From Spongiactinospora sp. TRM90649 (GTDB taxonomy: Bacteria > Actinomycetota > Actinomycetes > Streptosporangiales > Streptosporangiaceae), in contig NZ_JARLTC010000009.1 of NCBI RefSeq assembly GCF_029382225.1, positions 1-64,000 on the forward strand: a stretch of 64,000 nucleotides of DNA. Reading direction: 5' to 3'. Below, piece after piece: positions 34,859-43,207 of the stretch. The notes below the pieces were generated by a model. The model made no database searches. It saw only the letters and a program-made list of their open reading frames with translations, and had not been told where the DNA came from. The stretch's first letter is position 1. Each line of letters opens with the position of its first letter. A program made the position numbers and the translations under genes.

Positions 34859-35877
34859 TGCGCGTCGTACTGGTGACCATGGCGCTGCGGCTGCCGACCG
34901 ATCCAAGCCAGTGGATCACCGTTCCGCCGCAGGGTTACGCGGGAATCCACTGGATCGTGGCCAACCAGATGGACGGCCTGCTGGAGCTCGGCCATGAGGT
35001 ACTCCTGCTCGGCGCGCCGGGCACCACGCCTGCCTCGCCGGCGGTCACCGTGGTGGACGCCGGCGAGATCGAGGACATGCACGCCTGGCTGAACGGCCCG
35101 GAGGCGTCGCGCGTGGACGTCGTGCACGACTTCTCCTGCGGGCAGATCGACCCCGACCGGCTCCCCGCGGGGATGGCGTACCTGTCCACCCATCACCTGA
35201 CCGGGCGGCCGACCTACCCCCGCAACTGCGTGTATGCCTCGTACGCCCAGCGCGCCCAAGCCGGAGACGACAGCGCGCCGGTGGTACGCATCTCGGTCAA
35301 CCAGGCGCGCTACCGGTTCCGGGCCGACAAGGACGACTACCTCCTCTACCTGGGGCGCATCTCGGAGTGGAAAGGCGCTTACGAGGCCGCCGCATTCGCA
35401 TCCGCCGCCGGGCGCCGTCTGGTCATGGCCGGACCGTCCTGGGAGGAGGAGTACCTCCGGCGGATCGAGCGCGACTTCGGGGACACCGTCGATCTCGTCG
35501 GCGAGGTGGGGGGCGACCGGCGGCTCGACCTGCTTTCCCGCGCGAGTGCGATCACGGTGCTGTCCCAGAGCACGATGGGCCCCTGGGGTGTGGTGTGGTG
35601 CGAGCCCGGGTCGACTGTCGTGTCCGAGGCCGCCGCATGTGGGACCCCGGTCGTCGGCACTTCCAACGGCTGCCTGGCCGAGATCGTGCCGTCGGTCGGG
35701 GTCGTCGTCCCCGAAGGCTCGTCGTTCACGCCCGATCAGGCTCGTGCCGCGTTGGCCGATCTGCCCGACCCCAGCTCTGTCCGGAGCGCAGCACTGCAGC
35801 AGTGGGATCACGTCGTCGTGGCCAAGCAGTTCGAAACGATCTACTACGAGGTGCTCGCGGGCCGTACCTGGTCCTGA
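34858..35877 (+). CDS. GT4-type glycosyltransferase
   Basis: 339 aa, GT-B fold. N-terminal half RVVLVTMALRLPTDPSQWITVPP and an acceptor-side Rossmann domain; C-terminal half YLGRISEWKGAYEAAAFA, LVGEVGGDRRLDLLSRA and the EX7E motif in CEPGSTVVSEAAACGTPVVG that holds the donor nucleotide. Retaining mechanism expected. Translationally coupled to the MycE-like gene by a 1-bp stop/start overlap. Which sugar it adds to the heptasaccharide-like chain cannot be told from sequence. Confidence 0.87.
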   Translation: MRVVLVTMALRLPTDPSQWITVPPQGYAGIHWIVANQMDGLLELGHEVLLLGAPGTTPASPAVTVVDAGEIEDMHAWLNGPEASRVDVVHDFSCGQIDPDRLPAGMAYLSTHHLTGRPTYPRNCVYASYAQRAQAGDDSAPVVRISVNQARYRFRADKDDYLLYLGRISEWKGAYEAAAFASAAGRRLVMAGPSWEEEYLRRIERDFGDTVDLVGEVGGDRRLDLLSRASAITVLSQSTMGPWGVVWCEPGSTVVSEAAACGTPVVGTSNGCLAEIVPSVGVVVPEGSSFTPDQARAALADLPDPSSVRSAALQQWDHVVVAKQFETIYYEVLAGRTWS

Positions 35878-35933
35878 CCGCTCAGCTGTGTCCGTCACCT
35901 TATGCTCACGCGGTCAGTCGGGACATTATAGGC

Positions 35934-35960
35934 AATTCCCTAATCTATATCCCGGTCTGA
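35934..35960 (-). promoter_or_regulatory. AT-rich element sharing a pattern with the rmlA leader
   Basis: CCCTAAT-N7-CCGGTCTGA recurs with the same spacing at 60157-60179. On the minus strand it reads like a promoter (CCGGGATATAGATTAGGGAA), yet no minus-strand gene follows, so this copy may be an orphan or an operator for the dioxygenase gene at 36025. Confidence 0.35.
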
Positions 35961-36024
35961 TGCCGGATGTGAGCCGGTGAGCGTACCCTGGCACTCGGGA
36001 GCCATTCTTAGAAAGGGAGAGGAT

Positions 36025-36783
36025 TTGAGCGAGACGAGCGTGGTGAGCACCATTGACCACCATAATCGGGAAGAGTTCCGCCGTAATGGCTTCGCGATCT
36101 TGCCCAAGGTCGCGGACGAGTCCGAAGTAGCGTGGCTGCGGGAGGTCTACGATCGGTTGTTCGTCCAGCGCGCGATTCCGGGCTCGGAGAACTTCTACGA
36201 CATCGCCGGCCAGGCCGACCGCGAAGAGTCGCCGTTGTTGCCGCAGATCGTCCGGCCAGAGGAATACGCGCCAGAATTACTGGAAAGCGCGCACTTCGCC
36301 CGGTGCCGGGCGATCGCGTCGGCCTTTCTGGCCATACCCGAGAACGAGTTGGAGTTCTACGGACACTCCATTTTGAAACCGCCCCGGTACGGCGCCCCGA
36401 CCCCCTGGCACCAGGACGAGGCGTACATGGACCCGCGGTGGAGCCGTCGTGGGTTGAGCATCTGGACGACGTTGGACGACGCCACGGTCGAGAGCGGCTG
36501 CCTGCACTACCTTCCCGGCGGCCACCTCGGGCCCGTGCTGCCCCACCACCACATCGACAACGACGACCGTATCCGCGGCCTGATGACCGACGAGGTGGAC
36601 CCGGCGGCCGGGGTCGCGTGCCCGCTGGCGCCCGGGGGCGCGGTGGTGCATGACTTCCGGACTCCGCACTACGCCGGGCCGAACCAGACCGGCCGGCCAC
36701 GGCGCGCGTACGTACTGGTGTTCATGAGCGCTCCGGTCGAGGTCACCGACCCGGAAGCTCGACCATGGATGACATGGGCGTGA
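36025..36783 (+). CDS. PhyH-type Fe(II)/2-oxoglutarate dioxygenase
   Basis: 252 aa if the TTG at 36025 (AAAGGGAG upstream) is used; GTG 35977 would add 16 residues. Iron ligands: His129/Asp131 (TPWHQDEAYMDP) and His215 (TPHYAGPNQTGRPRRAYV), with the 2-oxoglutarate Arg following. The region SGCLHYLPGGHLGPVLPHH is the family's jelly-roll core. Only distantly similar to the other two intact dioxygenases of the cluster, which suggests each closes a different ring or bridge. Confidence 0.85.
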   Translation: MSETSVVSTIDHHNREEFRRNGFAILPKVADESEVAWLREVYDRLFVQRAIPGSENFYDIAGQADREESPLLPQIVRPEEYAPELLESAHFARCRAIASAFLAIPENELEFYGHSILKPPRYGAPTPWHQDEAYMDPRWSRRGLSIWTTLDDATVESGCLHYLPGGHLGPVLPHHHIDNDDRIRGLMTDEVDPAAGVACPLAPGGAVVHDFRTPHYAGPNQTGRPRRAYVLVFMSAPVEVTDPEARPWMTWA

Positions 36784-36800
36784 CCAGCGTGCCGGTCACG
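36779..36800. terminator. Candidate terminator hairpin after the dioxygenase gene
   Basis: CGTGACC (36779-36785) pairs perfectly with GGTCACG (36794-36800), 8-nt loop, overlapping the stop codon. It lies between convergent genes. Confidence 0.4.
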
Positions 36801-36912
36801 CCCGTCCTGGACGTGCGCCGCACGCTCGGCCGTATCCCGGCGGCGGCACGGTCCGGCTGAACCCGGCGCGCCGATGGAAGTCGCCGGCGATGAGGAGGCG
36901 GGCCCGAGTCAT
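36796..36912 (-). pseudogene. Remnant of a CgeB-like glycosyltransferase gene
   Basis: ATG 36912 overlaps the stop of the GT2 gene (ATGA), as a real coupled gene would. The first ~24 residues (MTRARLLIAGDFHRRAGFSR) match the N-terminus of the intact glycosyltransferase at 53213 (MTRPRILISGNFHWQAGFSQ). After that the frame diverges and ends at 38 codons against 346 in the intact paralogue. A whole glycosyltransferase gene has been lost here, leaving only its 5' end. Confidence 0.75.
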
Positions 36913-37907
36913 CAGGCCGCCCCGCGCCCCGTGCGCAGCACCCGGTGGCTGCGCCGGCGCTCCACGATCGTCGATGCGTGGCCCGCCAGCCACATGAGCG
37001 CCGCCGCGGTCTCCCGCGCGCCGGTCGCCGGGTCGATCCTGCCGACCACACTCTTGCCGAGCAGGTCCGCCACGAGCCAGCGGGTGGCCAGCCGGGCCGC
37101 CTTGACCGGACTCCAGTCGACGTCGGTGAGCAGGTAATAGTAGCGGTTGCGTCGCATGTGCACCCGGGTGTAGGCGCTACGGGTGGTGGCACCGCCGCCA
37201 CCGTGGTGCTGTATGCCCTCGTCGAGCAGCAGAGCCACCCGCCAGCCCGCCCACCTGGCACGCCGGCAGAGGTCCACCTCCTCGTAGTACGTGTGAAAGA
37301 CCTCGTCGAGTATGCCGATCTCACGTAACATCGCCGCCCGCGCGAACAGCGCCGACCCCTGGACATAAGCGTGCTCAAGGGTCCGCGGCGCGCGCCCCTC
37401 GAAGCTGCTCGCCGGGGACGGGTGATCCAGCCGGTCGCCCGCGAAGGCGTGCTGCTCACCCAGCCACAGCGCGATGTTCGTCCAGGGGTTGAACGCGGCC
37501 AGTTCGGCCGACTCGGCGTCGTAGCGGTACTGCAGCGGCCCGATGATCCCGTACTCCGGCCATCGCTCGGCGAACTCGACCATCGCATGAATCAACCGCG
37601 GCGGGGTCCAGGTGTCCGGGTTGACCAGGAAGATGTAGTCGGCCCCGTCGGCGAGCGCGGTGCGGATGCCCACGTTGTTGGCCCCGGTGAACCCCAGGTT
37701 GGCGGGATTACGGGTGATCTTCACCTGCGGGAACTCCCGCGCGACCATGTCGACGCTCCCGTCGGTGGAGGCGTTGTCGACGAAGTGGACGTCCAGGTCG
37801 AAGCCTTCGGTGTCGTTGTCGACGAGCGATGCGAAGCAGCGCCGCAGCCACTTGATCTCGTTGGTGCCCACCGTGATCGTCGCCACACGCCGGCGTCCCG
37901 ATGCCAT
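36912..37907 (-). CDS. GT2-type glycosyltransferase
   Basis: 331 aa, rhamnosyltransferase-like GT-A enzyme. VATITVGTNEIKWLRRCFASL and HFVDNASTDGSVDMV form the nucleotide site, FLVNPDTWTPPRL carries the metal-binding acidic motif, and TYYEEVDLCRRARWAGWRV is the acceptor/catalytic base region. Inverting mechanism expected. It is on the minus strand between plus-strand genes, with a small ORF upstream and a decayed glycosyltransferase gene downstream. Confidence 0.87.
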   Translation of the reverse strand: MASGRRRVATITVGTNEIKWLRRCFASLVDNDTEGFDLDVHFVDNASTDGSVDMVAREFPQVKITRNPANLGFTGANNVGIRTALADGADYIFLVNPDTWTPPRLIHAMVEFAERWPEYGIIGPLQYRYDAESAELAAFNPWTNIALWLGEQHAFAGDRLDHPSPASSFEGRAPRTLEHAYVQGSALFARAAMLREIGILDEVFHTYYEEVDLCRRARWAGWRVALLLDEGIQHHGGGGATTRSAYTRVHMRRNRYYYLLTDVDWSPVKAARLATRWLVADLLGKSVVGRIDPATGARETAAALMWLAGHASTIVERRRSHRVLRTGRGAA

Positions 37908-37919
37908 CTGCCCGCCTCT

Positions 37920-38057
37920 CTACTTCTGCACCGCGCGGATGGCGTCGGTCAAATGGTGTTCCGGTACGGCGAGGCGGCGCGCCTTCCATCTGGCCGCCTC
38001 CCGGATCAGGCGCATCTGTCGGTAGAGGTCACGAGATCGATCCGGCGCGGTCGTCAA
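37920..38057 (-). CDS. Small hypothetical protein (45 aa)
   Basis: TTG start with a strong AAAGGGGAG ribosome-binding site about five bases upstream. The peptide is basic and helical (LYRQMRLIREAARWKARRL). It stops 12 bp before the GT2 gene start and would be its operon leader gene. No homology recognised. Confidence 0.4.
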   Translation of the reverse strand: MTTAPDRSRDLYRQMRLIREAARWKARRLAVPEHHLTDAIRAVQK

Positions 38058-38391
38058 ATGAACTCCCCTTTCGCCAGCATGGACCGGGCTCAATCGACTG
38101 TACGGCGAAACAGTCCGGGAAAACCCCAGAGATAATCGTCGCACCGCGCGGAGCGTTGTGGATCCCGCACCAGGCTCTCGGGCTCCGCGGGCGACGAATG
38201 TAGCGGCGCCGACGGCGTGCGCACCATACCCGTCGACTGAAGTCAGGCGAGATCGAGTGATTCGACTAGACTTCCTCGCCGTCTCTCGTTCGACACCTTA
38301 CCGATAACTCTTGGTCATATATCTTGGCTTTGCATATCGAAAGAGCGGGGATGTGGCCACGGACTTGCGCCGGCCGTCGGGAGAGCCGAGA
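38058..38391. other. Divergent promoter region with ACTAGACTT
   Basis: About 330 bp with no convincing gene. The right half is relatively AT-rich (TTGGTCATATATCTTGGC around 38310-38328) and probably carries the promoter of the N-oxygenase/aminotransferase genes. ACTAGACTT at 38265-38273 is a near-copy of a 9-mer found twice before the halogenase gene. Confidence 0.4.
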
Positions 38392-39669
38392 ATGAAACAG
38401 GCGATATCAAGCAATACTGTGCATTTGGGCGCGTCAGATCTTCGGACACCGATCTCGTCTGAGGGCGAGATGATGGTGGACCTGCTGACCGGTTTCACCA
38501 GCAAAATCCGGGCAGAGGCTCGCGTGAACGACCAGAATGCCGCTTTCCCGGTGGACACGTTTCACGGGTTCGCCAAGGTCGGCCTAATGGGCGCGAGTGT
38601 GCCCGCCGAACTGGGTGGTCTAGGCGTCAGCCGGCTGTACGACCTGGCGGTGGGGCTGCGCGTCCTGGCCGAGGCCGACGCCTCGACGGCGCTGGCCCTG
38701 CACGTCCAACTGAGTCGGGCGCTGACCCTGACCTACGAGTGGCGCCACGGAACCCCCGACGCTTCCGCGCTGGCGGAGCGGTTGCTGCGGGCGATGGCCA
38801 CCGGCGAGGCGGCCGTCTGCACCGGGCTGAAGGATTCCCCTGGTGTGGTGACCACGCTCACCAGGGACGACTCGGGCGGCTGGCGGCTGTCCGGCCGCAA
38901 GACACTGGTCAGCATGGCACCGATCGGCACGCACTTCTTCGTGCACGCGCTGTGGCGCGAAGGCGGTGACGATGCGCCGAGACTCACCGTCCCTCTCTTG
39001 AGCCGCGACGTCCGCGGGCTGACCGTACTGCCGGACTGGGACGGTCTCGGCATGCGGGCCTCCGGCACCCTGGAAGTCGATTTCGACAACTGCCCTGTGC
39101 CGGAGAGCGACGTCCTCGACCGAGGTCCGGTGGGATCACGCCGGGACGCGGTGCTGGCCGGACAAACCATCAGTTCGATCACCATGCTCGGCATCTACGC
39201 GGGAATCGCCCAGGCGGCCAGGGACATCGCGGTCGAGCACTGCGCCAAGCGTGGTCCGGACGTCCCCGCGGGCGTGCGTTCCGCCATCGCCGAGTCCGAT
39301 GCCCGGCTGTACGCGCTGCGCACGGCGACCGCCGCCGCGCTGCTCAACGCCGACCAGCTCAATGACAAGTACACGATGGACCTCGACGAGCGGGGACGAC
39401 GGATGATGACGCCGTTCCAATGGGCGAAGATGACCGTCAACGACCTGGCCCTGCGCGTCGTCACCGACAGCATGTCGATGGTCGGCGGTCAGGCGTACTC
39501 GGCCGGTCACCCGCTGGCACGCCTCTACCGCGATGTCCGGGCAGGCGGGTTCATGCAGCCCTACAGCTACGCCGACGGCGTCGACTATCTCAGCGGCCAG
39601 GCATTGCGCCTCGATCGAGACAACGACTACATGAGTGTCCGGGCGGTCCGCTCCCAGACCCAGTCCTAG
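38392..39669 (+). CDS. Nitrososynthase-like flavin N-oxygenase (amino-sugar oxidation)
   Basis: 425 aa with the acyl-CoA dehydrogenase fold but in a deoxysugar context. GLMGASVPAELGGLGVSRLYDLAVG and LAEADASTALALHVQLSRALTLTYEW match the nitrososynthases of nitrosugar pathways (KijD3, RubN8, DnmZ, everninomicin ORF36), which oxidise a TDP-3-amino sugar to nitroso and on to nitro. The EGT catalytic Glu motif of true dehydrogenases is absent. GGGAGAG precedes the ATG. It sits 9 bp before the C-3 aminotransferase gene that would make its substrate; reduced flavin could come from the reductase at 54619. Confidence 0.78.
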   Translation: MKQAISSNTVHLGASDLRTPISSEGEMMVDLLTGFTSKIRAEARVNDQNAAFPVDTFHGFAKVGLMGASVPAELGGLGVSRLYDLAVGLRVLAEADASTALALHVQLSRALTLTYEWRHGTPDASALAERLLRAMATGEAAVCTGLKDSPGVVTTLTRDDSGGWRLSGRKTLVSMAPIGTHFFVHALWREGGDDAPRLTVPLLSRDVRGLTVLPDWDGLGMRASGTLEVDFDNCPVPESDVLDRGPVGSRRDAVLAGQTISSITMLGIYAGIAQAARDIAVEHCAKRGPDVPAGVRSAIAESDARLYALRTATAAALLNADQLNDKYTMDLDERGRRMMTPFQWAKMTVNDLALRVVTDSMSMVGGQAYSAGHPLARLYRDVRAGGFMQPYSYADGVDYLSGQALRLDRDNDYMSVRAVRSQTQS

Positions 39670-39678
39670 GAGGCGAAC

Positions 39679-40800
39679 ATGGCGATTCGGGTGTGGGACT
39701 ACCTGGCGGAGTATCACCAGGAGCGGGCTGACCTGCTCGACGCGATCGAGAAGGTCTTCCGGTCAGGCAACCTCATACTCGGCGAGAGCGTCGACGGGTT
39801 CGAGGACGAGTTCGCCGCGTACCACGGCATGTCCCACTGCGTCGGGGTGGACAACGGCACCAACGCGATCAAGCTGGCCCTGCAGGCGATGGGCGTCGGA
39901 CCGGGCGACGAGGTGATCACCGTGTCCAACACGGCGGCGCCGACGGTGCTGGCCATCGACGCCGTCGGCGCCAGGGCCGTCTTCGTCGACGTGCATGAGG
40001 AGGACTGCCTCATGCGCGTGGACCGGGTGGCCGAGGTGATCACTCCGCGGACCAAGGCGGTGTTGCCCGTACACCTCTACGGCCAGTGCGTGGACATGAC
40101 GGCGTTGGGGCGGCTCGCCGCCGACCACGGCCTGCTCATACTTGAGGACTGCGCCCAGGCGCACGGCGCCCGGCAGCACGGACGGCTGGCGGGCACCATG
40201 GGCGACGCCGCCGCGTTCTCCTTCTATCCCACCAAGGTGCTGGGCGCCTACGGCGACGGCGGTGCGGTGGTCACCGCCGACGAGGCCATCGACGGCAGCC
40301 TTCGCCGGCTGCGCTACTACGGCATGGAGAAGGTCTACTACGTCGTCGAGACGCCCGGCCACAACTGCCGCCTGGACGCGGTACAGGCGGAGATCCTGCG
40401 GCGCAAGCTCACCCGGCTGGACGCCTACATCGAGGCCAGGCGCGCGGTGGCCCGCCGCTACGCCGAAGGGCTCGGCGACATCCTCGACGCCACCGGCCTG
40501 ACCCTGCCGTCGGTGACCGCCGGGAACGAGCACGTCTACTATCTCTACGTCGTGCGCCACCCGCAGCGCGACACCATCATCGAACGGCTCAGGGCCTACG
40601 ACATCACCCTGACCATCAGCTACCCCTGGCCGGTGCACACGATGACCGGGTTCAGGCGGCTTCGCTACGCCGACGGCTCGCTCCCGGTCACCGAACGACT
40701 GGCCGGGGAGATCTTCTCCCTGCCCATGTACCCGTCGATGCCGCGGGACCGTCAGGACAAGGTGATCGGCGCGCTCCGCGAGGTCCTGGAAACCCTTTAG
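39679..40800 (+). CDS. DegT/DnrJ/EryC1/StrS NDP-sugar aminotransferase
   Basis: 373 aa PLP enzyme. The cofactor Lys is in [41 protein letters not shown] and [10 protein letters not shown] are the other PLP-binding segments. It resembles 3-aminotransferases acting on TDP-3-keto-6-deoxyhexoses (EvaB/KijD2/DnrJ type), the step before N-oxidation. AGGAGG upstream of ATG. Its tight spacing to the nitrososynthase-like gene supports a shared amino-to-nitrosugar branch. Confidence 0.88.
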   Translation: MAIRVWDYLAEYHQERADLLDAIEKVFRSGNLILGESVDGFEDEFAAYHGMSHCVGVDNGTNAIKLALQAMGVGPGDEVITVSNTAAPTVLAIDAVGARAVFVDVHEEDCLMRVDRVAEVITPRTKAVLPVHLYGQCVDMTALGRLAADHGLLILEDCAQAHGARQHGRLAGTMGDAAAFSFYPTKVLGAYGDGGAVVTADEAIDGSLRRLRYYGMEKVYYVVETPGHNCRLDAVQAEILRRKLTRLDAYIEARRAVARRYAEGLGDILDATGLTLPSVTAGNEHVYYLYVVRHPQRDTIIERLRAYDITLTISYPWPVHTMTGFRRLRYADGSLPVTERLAGEIFSLPMYPSMPRDRQDKVIGALREVLETL

Positions 40801-40831
40801 TCACAAGGCCGGCGTTCTGACCAAAGTTTTT

Positions 40832-40885
40832 ACTAGACCTATCTCCCCGATGTTCGCCCGCGCTACTAACGCTCCCACTAGACCT
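40832..40885. repeat. Duplicated ACTAGACCT element before the halogenase gene
   Basis: ACTAGACCT at 40832-40840 and again at 40877-40885, 45 bp apart (about four helical turns), in the 167-bp gap upstream of the halogenase. A third near-copy is at 38265. Possible activator sites; the regulator is not in the window. Confidence 0.4.
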
Positions 40886-40967
40886 TTCCCGGAATCGTTG
40901 AAGGTCATTTTCCACCCGCCGTAGGGTGTGGTTCGAATTATCCGCTCGGCTGTCGATGAGGAGCTTC

Positions 40968-42470
40968 ATGGTCACCAAAGTATTGGTCATCGGCGGCGGT
41001 CCGGCCGGGTCGACCGCAGCGGCCCTGCTCGCACGTGCGGGCCTGTCCGTGACGCTGCTGGAGAAGGAGAACTTTCCTCGCTACCACATCGGCGAGTCCA
41101 TCGCGTCGTCGTGCCGGACGATCGTCGACTTCATCGGCGCGCTGGACGAGGTCGACGCCCGCGGCTACACCGAGAAGAACGGTGTGCTGCTGCGCTGGGG
41201 CAGGGAGGACTGGGCCATCGACTGGTCCGAGATCTTCGGCCCCGGCGTGCGGTCCTGGCAGGTCGACCGCGACGACTTCGACCACGTGCTGCTGACCAAC
41301 GCCGCCAAGCAGGGCGCCCAGGTGATCGAGGGCGCCGAGGTGAAGCGCGTGGTCTTCGACGGCGACCGCGCCGTGGCCGCGGATTGGGCCGAGTCGCACA
41401 CCGGCCGGCGACACACCACCGGGTTCGACTTCGTCGTCGACGCCTCCGGCCGGGCCGGTCTGATCCCCGCCCGGCATTTCAAGCACCGGCGGGCGAACGA
41501 GACGTTCAAGAACGTCGCCATCTGGGGCTACTGGCAGGGAGGATCTCTGCTGCCCAGCTCGCCGAAGGGCGGGATCAACGTCATCTCGTCCCCGGACGGC
41601 TGGTACTGGGTGATCCCGCTGCGCGACGACCGCTACAGCGTCGGATTCGTCTGCCACCGGACGCGGTTCCTTGAGCGCCGTTCGGAGCACGCATCCCTGG
41701 AGGCGATGCTGGCCTCACTGGTCGAGGAGTCCCCCTCGGTGAGCGGACTGCTCGCGAACGGGACCTACCAGCCGGGTGTCCGGGTCGAGCAGGACTTCTC
41801 CTACGTCGCCGACAGCTTCTGCGGCCCCGGCTACTTCGCCGCGGGCGACAGCGCGTGCTTCCTGGATCCGCTGCTGTCCACCGGCGTACACCTGGCGCTC
41901 TACAGCGGCATGCTCTCCGCGGCGGCCATTCTGGCCACCGTCAACGGCGACGTCGAGGAGGACCAGGCCCGCGCGTTCTACGAGACGCTCTACCGCAACG
42001 CCTTCGAGCGCCTGTTCACCCTGGTCGCGGCTGTTTACCAGCAGCAAGCGGGCAAGGACAACTATTTCGCCCTGGCCGACAGGCTGGTCGGTGACCGCGC
42101 CGAGACCGAGTACGAAAAGGTGGACGGTGCCAGGGCCTTCGCCCAACTGATCGCCGGACTCGCCGACATGGGCGACGCCGTGGCCGGCCGTACGCCCGAG
42201 CCGCGGATGCCCGACGAGGGCGAGGACAACTCCGTCGGCCGCCTGTTCATCGCCGCCGAGCAGGCCCGCAGGATGGCCGAGGCGGGCGCCCCCAAGTCCC
42301 CGGTCAGCGAAGCGCTGAACAGGCTCGACGGGCATGAGCTGTTCGACCCGGAAACCGGCCTGTACCTGATGACCAGTCCCCGGCTCGGCATCGGGCGAAG
42401 CCGACCGGTTGAGCCTGCGATCAGGACCTCGAACCCGCCGCTGTCCCCGGCCGACGTCGAGGAGCCCTAG
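40968..42470 (+). CDS. FAD-dependent halogenase
   Basis: 500 aa flavin monooxygenase-type halogenase. FAD motif VLVIGGGPAGSTAAALLARAG at residues 5-25, FPRYHIGES, and the halogenase signature WYWVIP (WxWxIP) near residue 210. It needs FADH2 from a partner reductase (candidate at 54619). In orthosomycins a halogenase dichlorinates the orsellinate-derived ring (AviH is the avilamycin enzyme); that target fits the orsellinate-type PKS at the right end. GAGGAG precedes ATG 40968. Long C-terminal extension (~120 aa) of unknown role. Confidence 0.9.
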   Translation: MVTKVLVIGGGPAGSTAAALLARAGLSVTLLEKENFPRYHIGESIASSCRTIVDFIGALDEVDARGYTEKNGVLLRWGREDWAIDWSEIFGPGVRSWQVDRDDFDHVLLTNAAKQGAQVIEGAEVKRVVFDGDRAVAADWAESHTGRRHTTGFDFVVDASGRAGLIPARHFKHRRANETFKNVAIWGYWQGGSLLPSSPKGGINVISSPDGWYWVIPLRDDRYSVGFVCHRTRFLERRSEHASLEAMLASLVEESPSVSGLLANGTYQPGVRVEQDFSYVADSFCGPGYFAAGDSACFLDPLLSTGVHLALYSGMLSAAAILATVNGDVEEDQARAFYETLYRNAFERLFTLVAAVYQQQAGKDNYFALADRLVGDRAETEYEKVDGARAFAQLIAGLADMGDAVAGRTPEPRMPDEGEDNSVGRLFIAAEQARRMAEAGAPKSPVSEALNRLDGHELFDPETGLYLMTSPRLGIGRSRPVEPAIRTSNPPLSPADVEEP

Positions 42471-42472
42471 AC

Positions 42473-43207
42473 ATGAGCGGGCAGCAGGTGATCGACCCCC
42501 TCGAACGCAACGACGAGTACGACCGGCTCACCGTCCAGATCATCGAACAGGTCTGCACCCCGACCGCCGTGTGCGTCGACCTCGGCGCGGGCGTCGGCGA
42601 GATCACCCAGCACCTGGTGCGGGTGGCGCCCGAGGGGAGGCACTTCGCGGTCGAACCGCTGCCCGCCTTCGCCGACGAACTGGCCGCCAGACTGCCCTCG
42701 GTCACGGTGATCAGGGCCGCCGCCGCCGACGTCACGGGCCCGCAGAGCTTCGTGCACGTGGTCTCCAACCCGGGCTACAGCGGGCTGCGCAGACGCCCCT
42801 ACGACCGGCCGTCGGAGACCCTGCGCGAGATATCCGTCGACGCCGTGCGCCTGGATGACGTCATCCCGCCCGATGTGCACGTCGACCTGGTGAAGATCGA
42901 CGTCGAGGGGGGCGAGGTGCTGGCCCTGCGAGGTGCCCGCCGCTCACTGCTTCGCAGCAGACCGATGATCGTCTTCGAGCACGGGGGCGACCATGTCATG
43001 CGCGAGTACGGCACGACGACGGACGATCTCTGGTCGTTGCTGGTCGACGGGCTGGGGTACCAGGTGTTCACCCTGCCCGCCTGGCTGGCGGGGCAGCCCG
43101 CGATGGATCGCACGTCATTCACGAGGGCGTTGGAGCGGGACTGGTTCTTCGTGGCGGCCTGTGCCGGTCCGAAATCCACCACCGCCGAAAGGAAGGGTTT
43201 CAGGTGA
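42473..43207 (+). CDS. FkbM-family methyltransferase
   Basis: 244 aa. SAM motif VCVDLGAGVGEITQHLVRV, then DVHVDLVKIDVEGGEVLALRGARRSLLRSRPMIVFEHGG, the defining FkbM block. The family makes sugar and polyketide O-methyl groups. Two bp after the halogenase stop and overlapping the next dioxygenase gene (GTGA at 43204-43207), so part of a tight operon 40968-45366. Confidence 0.9.
   Translation: MSGQQVIDPLERNDEYDRLTVQIIEQVCTPTAVCVDLGAGVGEITQHLVRVAPEGRHFAVEPLPAFADELAARLPSVTVIRAAAADVTGPQSFVHVVSNPGYSGLRRRPYDRPSETLREISVDAVRLDDVIPPDVHVDLVKIDVEGGEVLALRGARRSLLRSRPMIVFEHGGDHVMREYGTTTDDLWSLLVDGLGYQVFTLPAWLAGQPAMDRTSFTRALERDWFFVAACAGPKSTTAERKGFR

Noticed and set aside
38392..39669. Annotating this as a fatty-acid acyl-CoA dehydrogenase
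   Set aside because: It lacks the catalytic Glu motif, sits 9 bp from an NDP-sugar aminotransferase gene and carries nitrososynthase-like segments.
40968..42470. Geranylgeranyl reductase or generic FAD monooxygenase instead of halogenase
   Set aside because: The WxWxIP signature and the partner flavin reductase in the cluster favour a halogenase.
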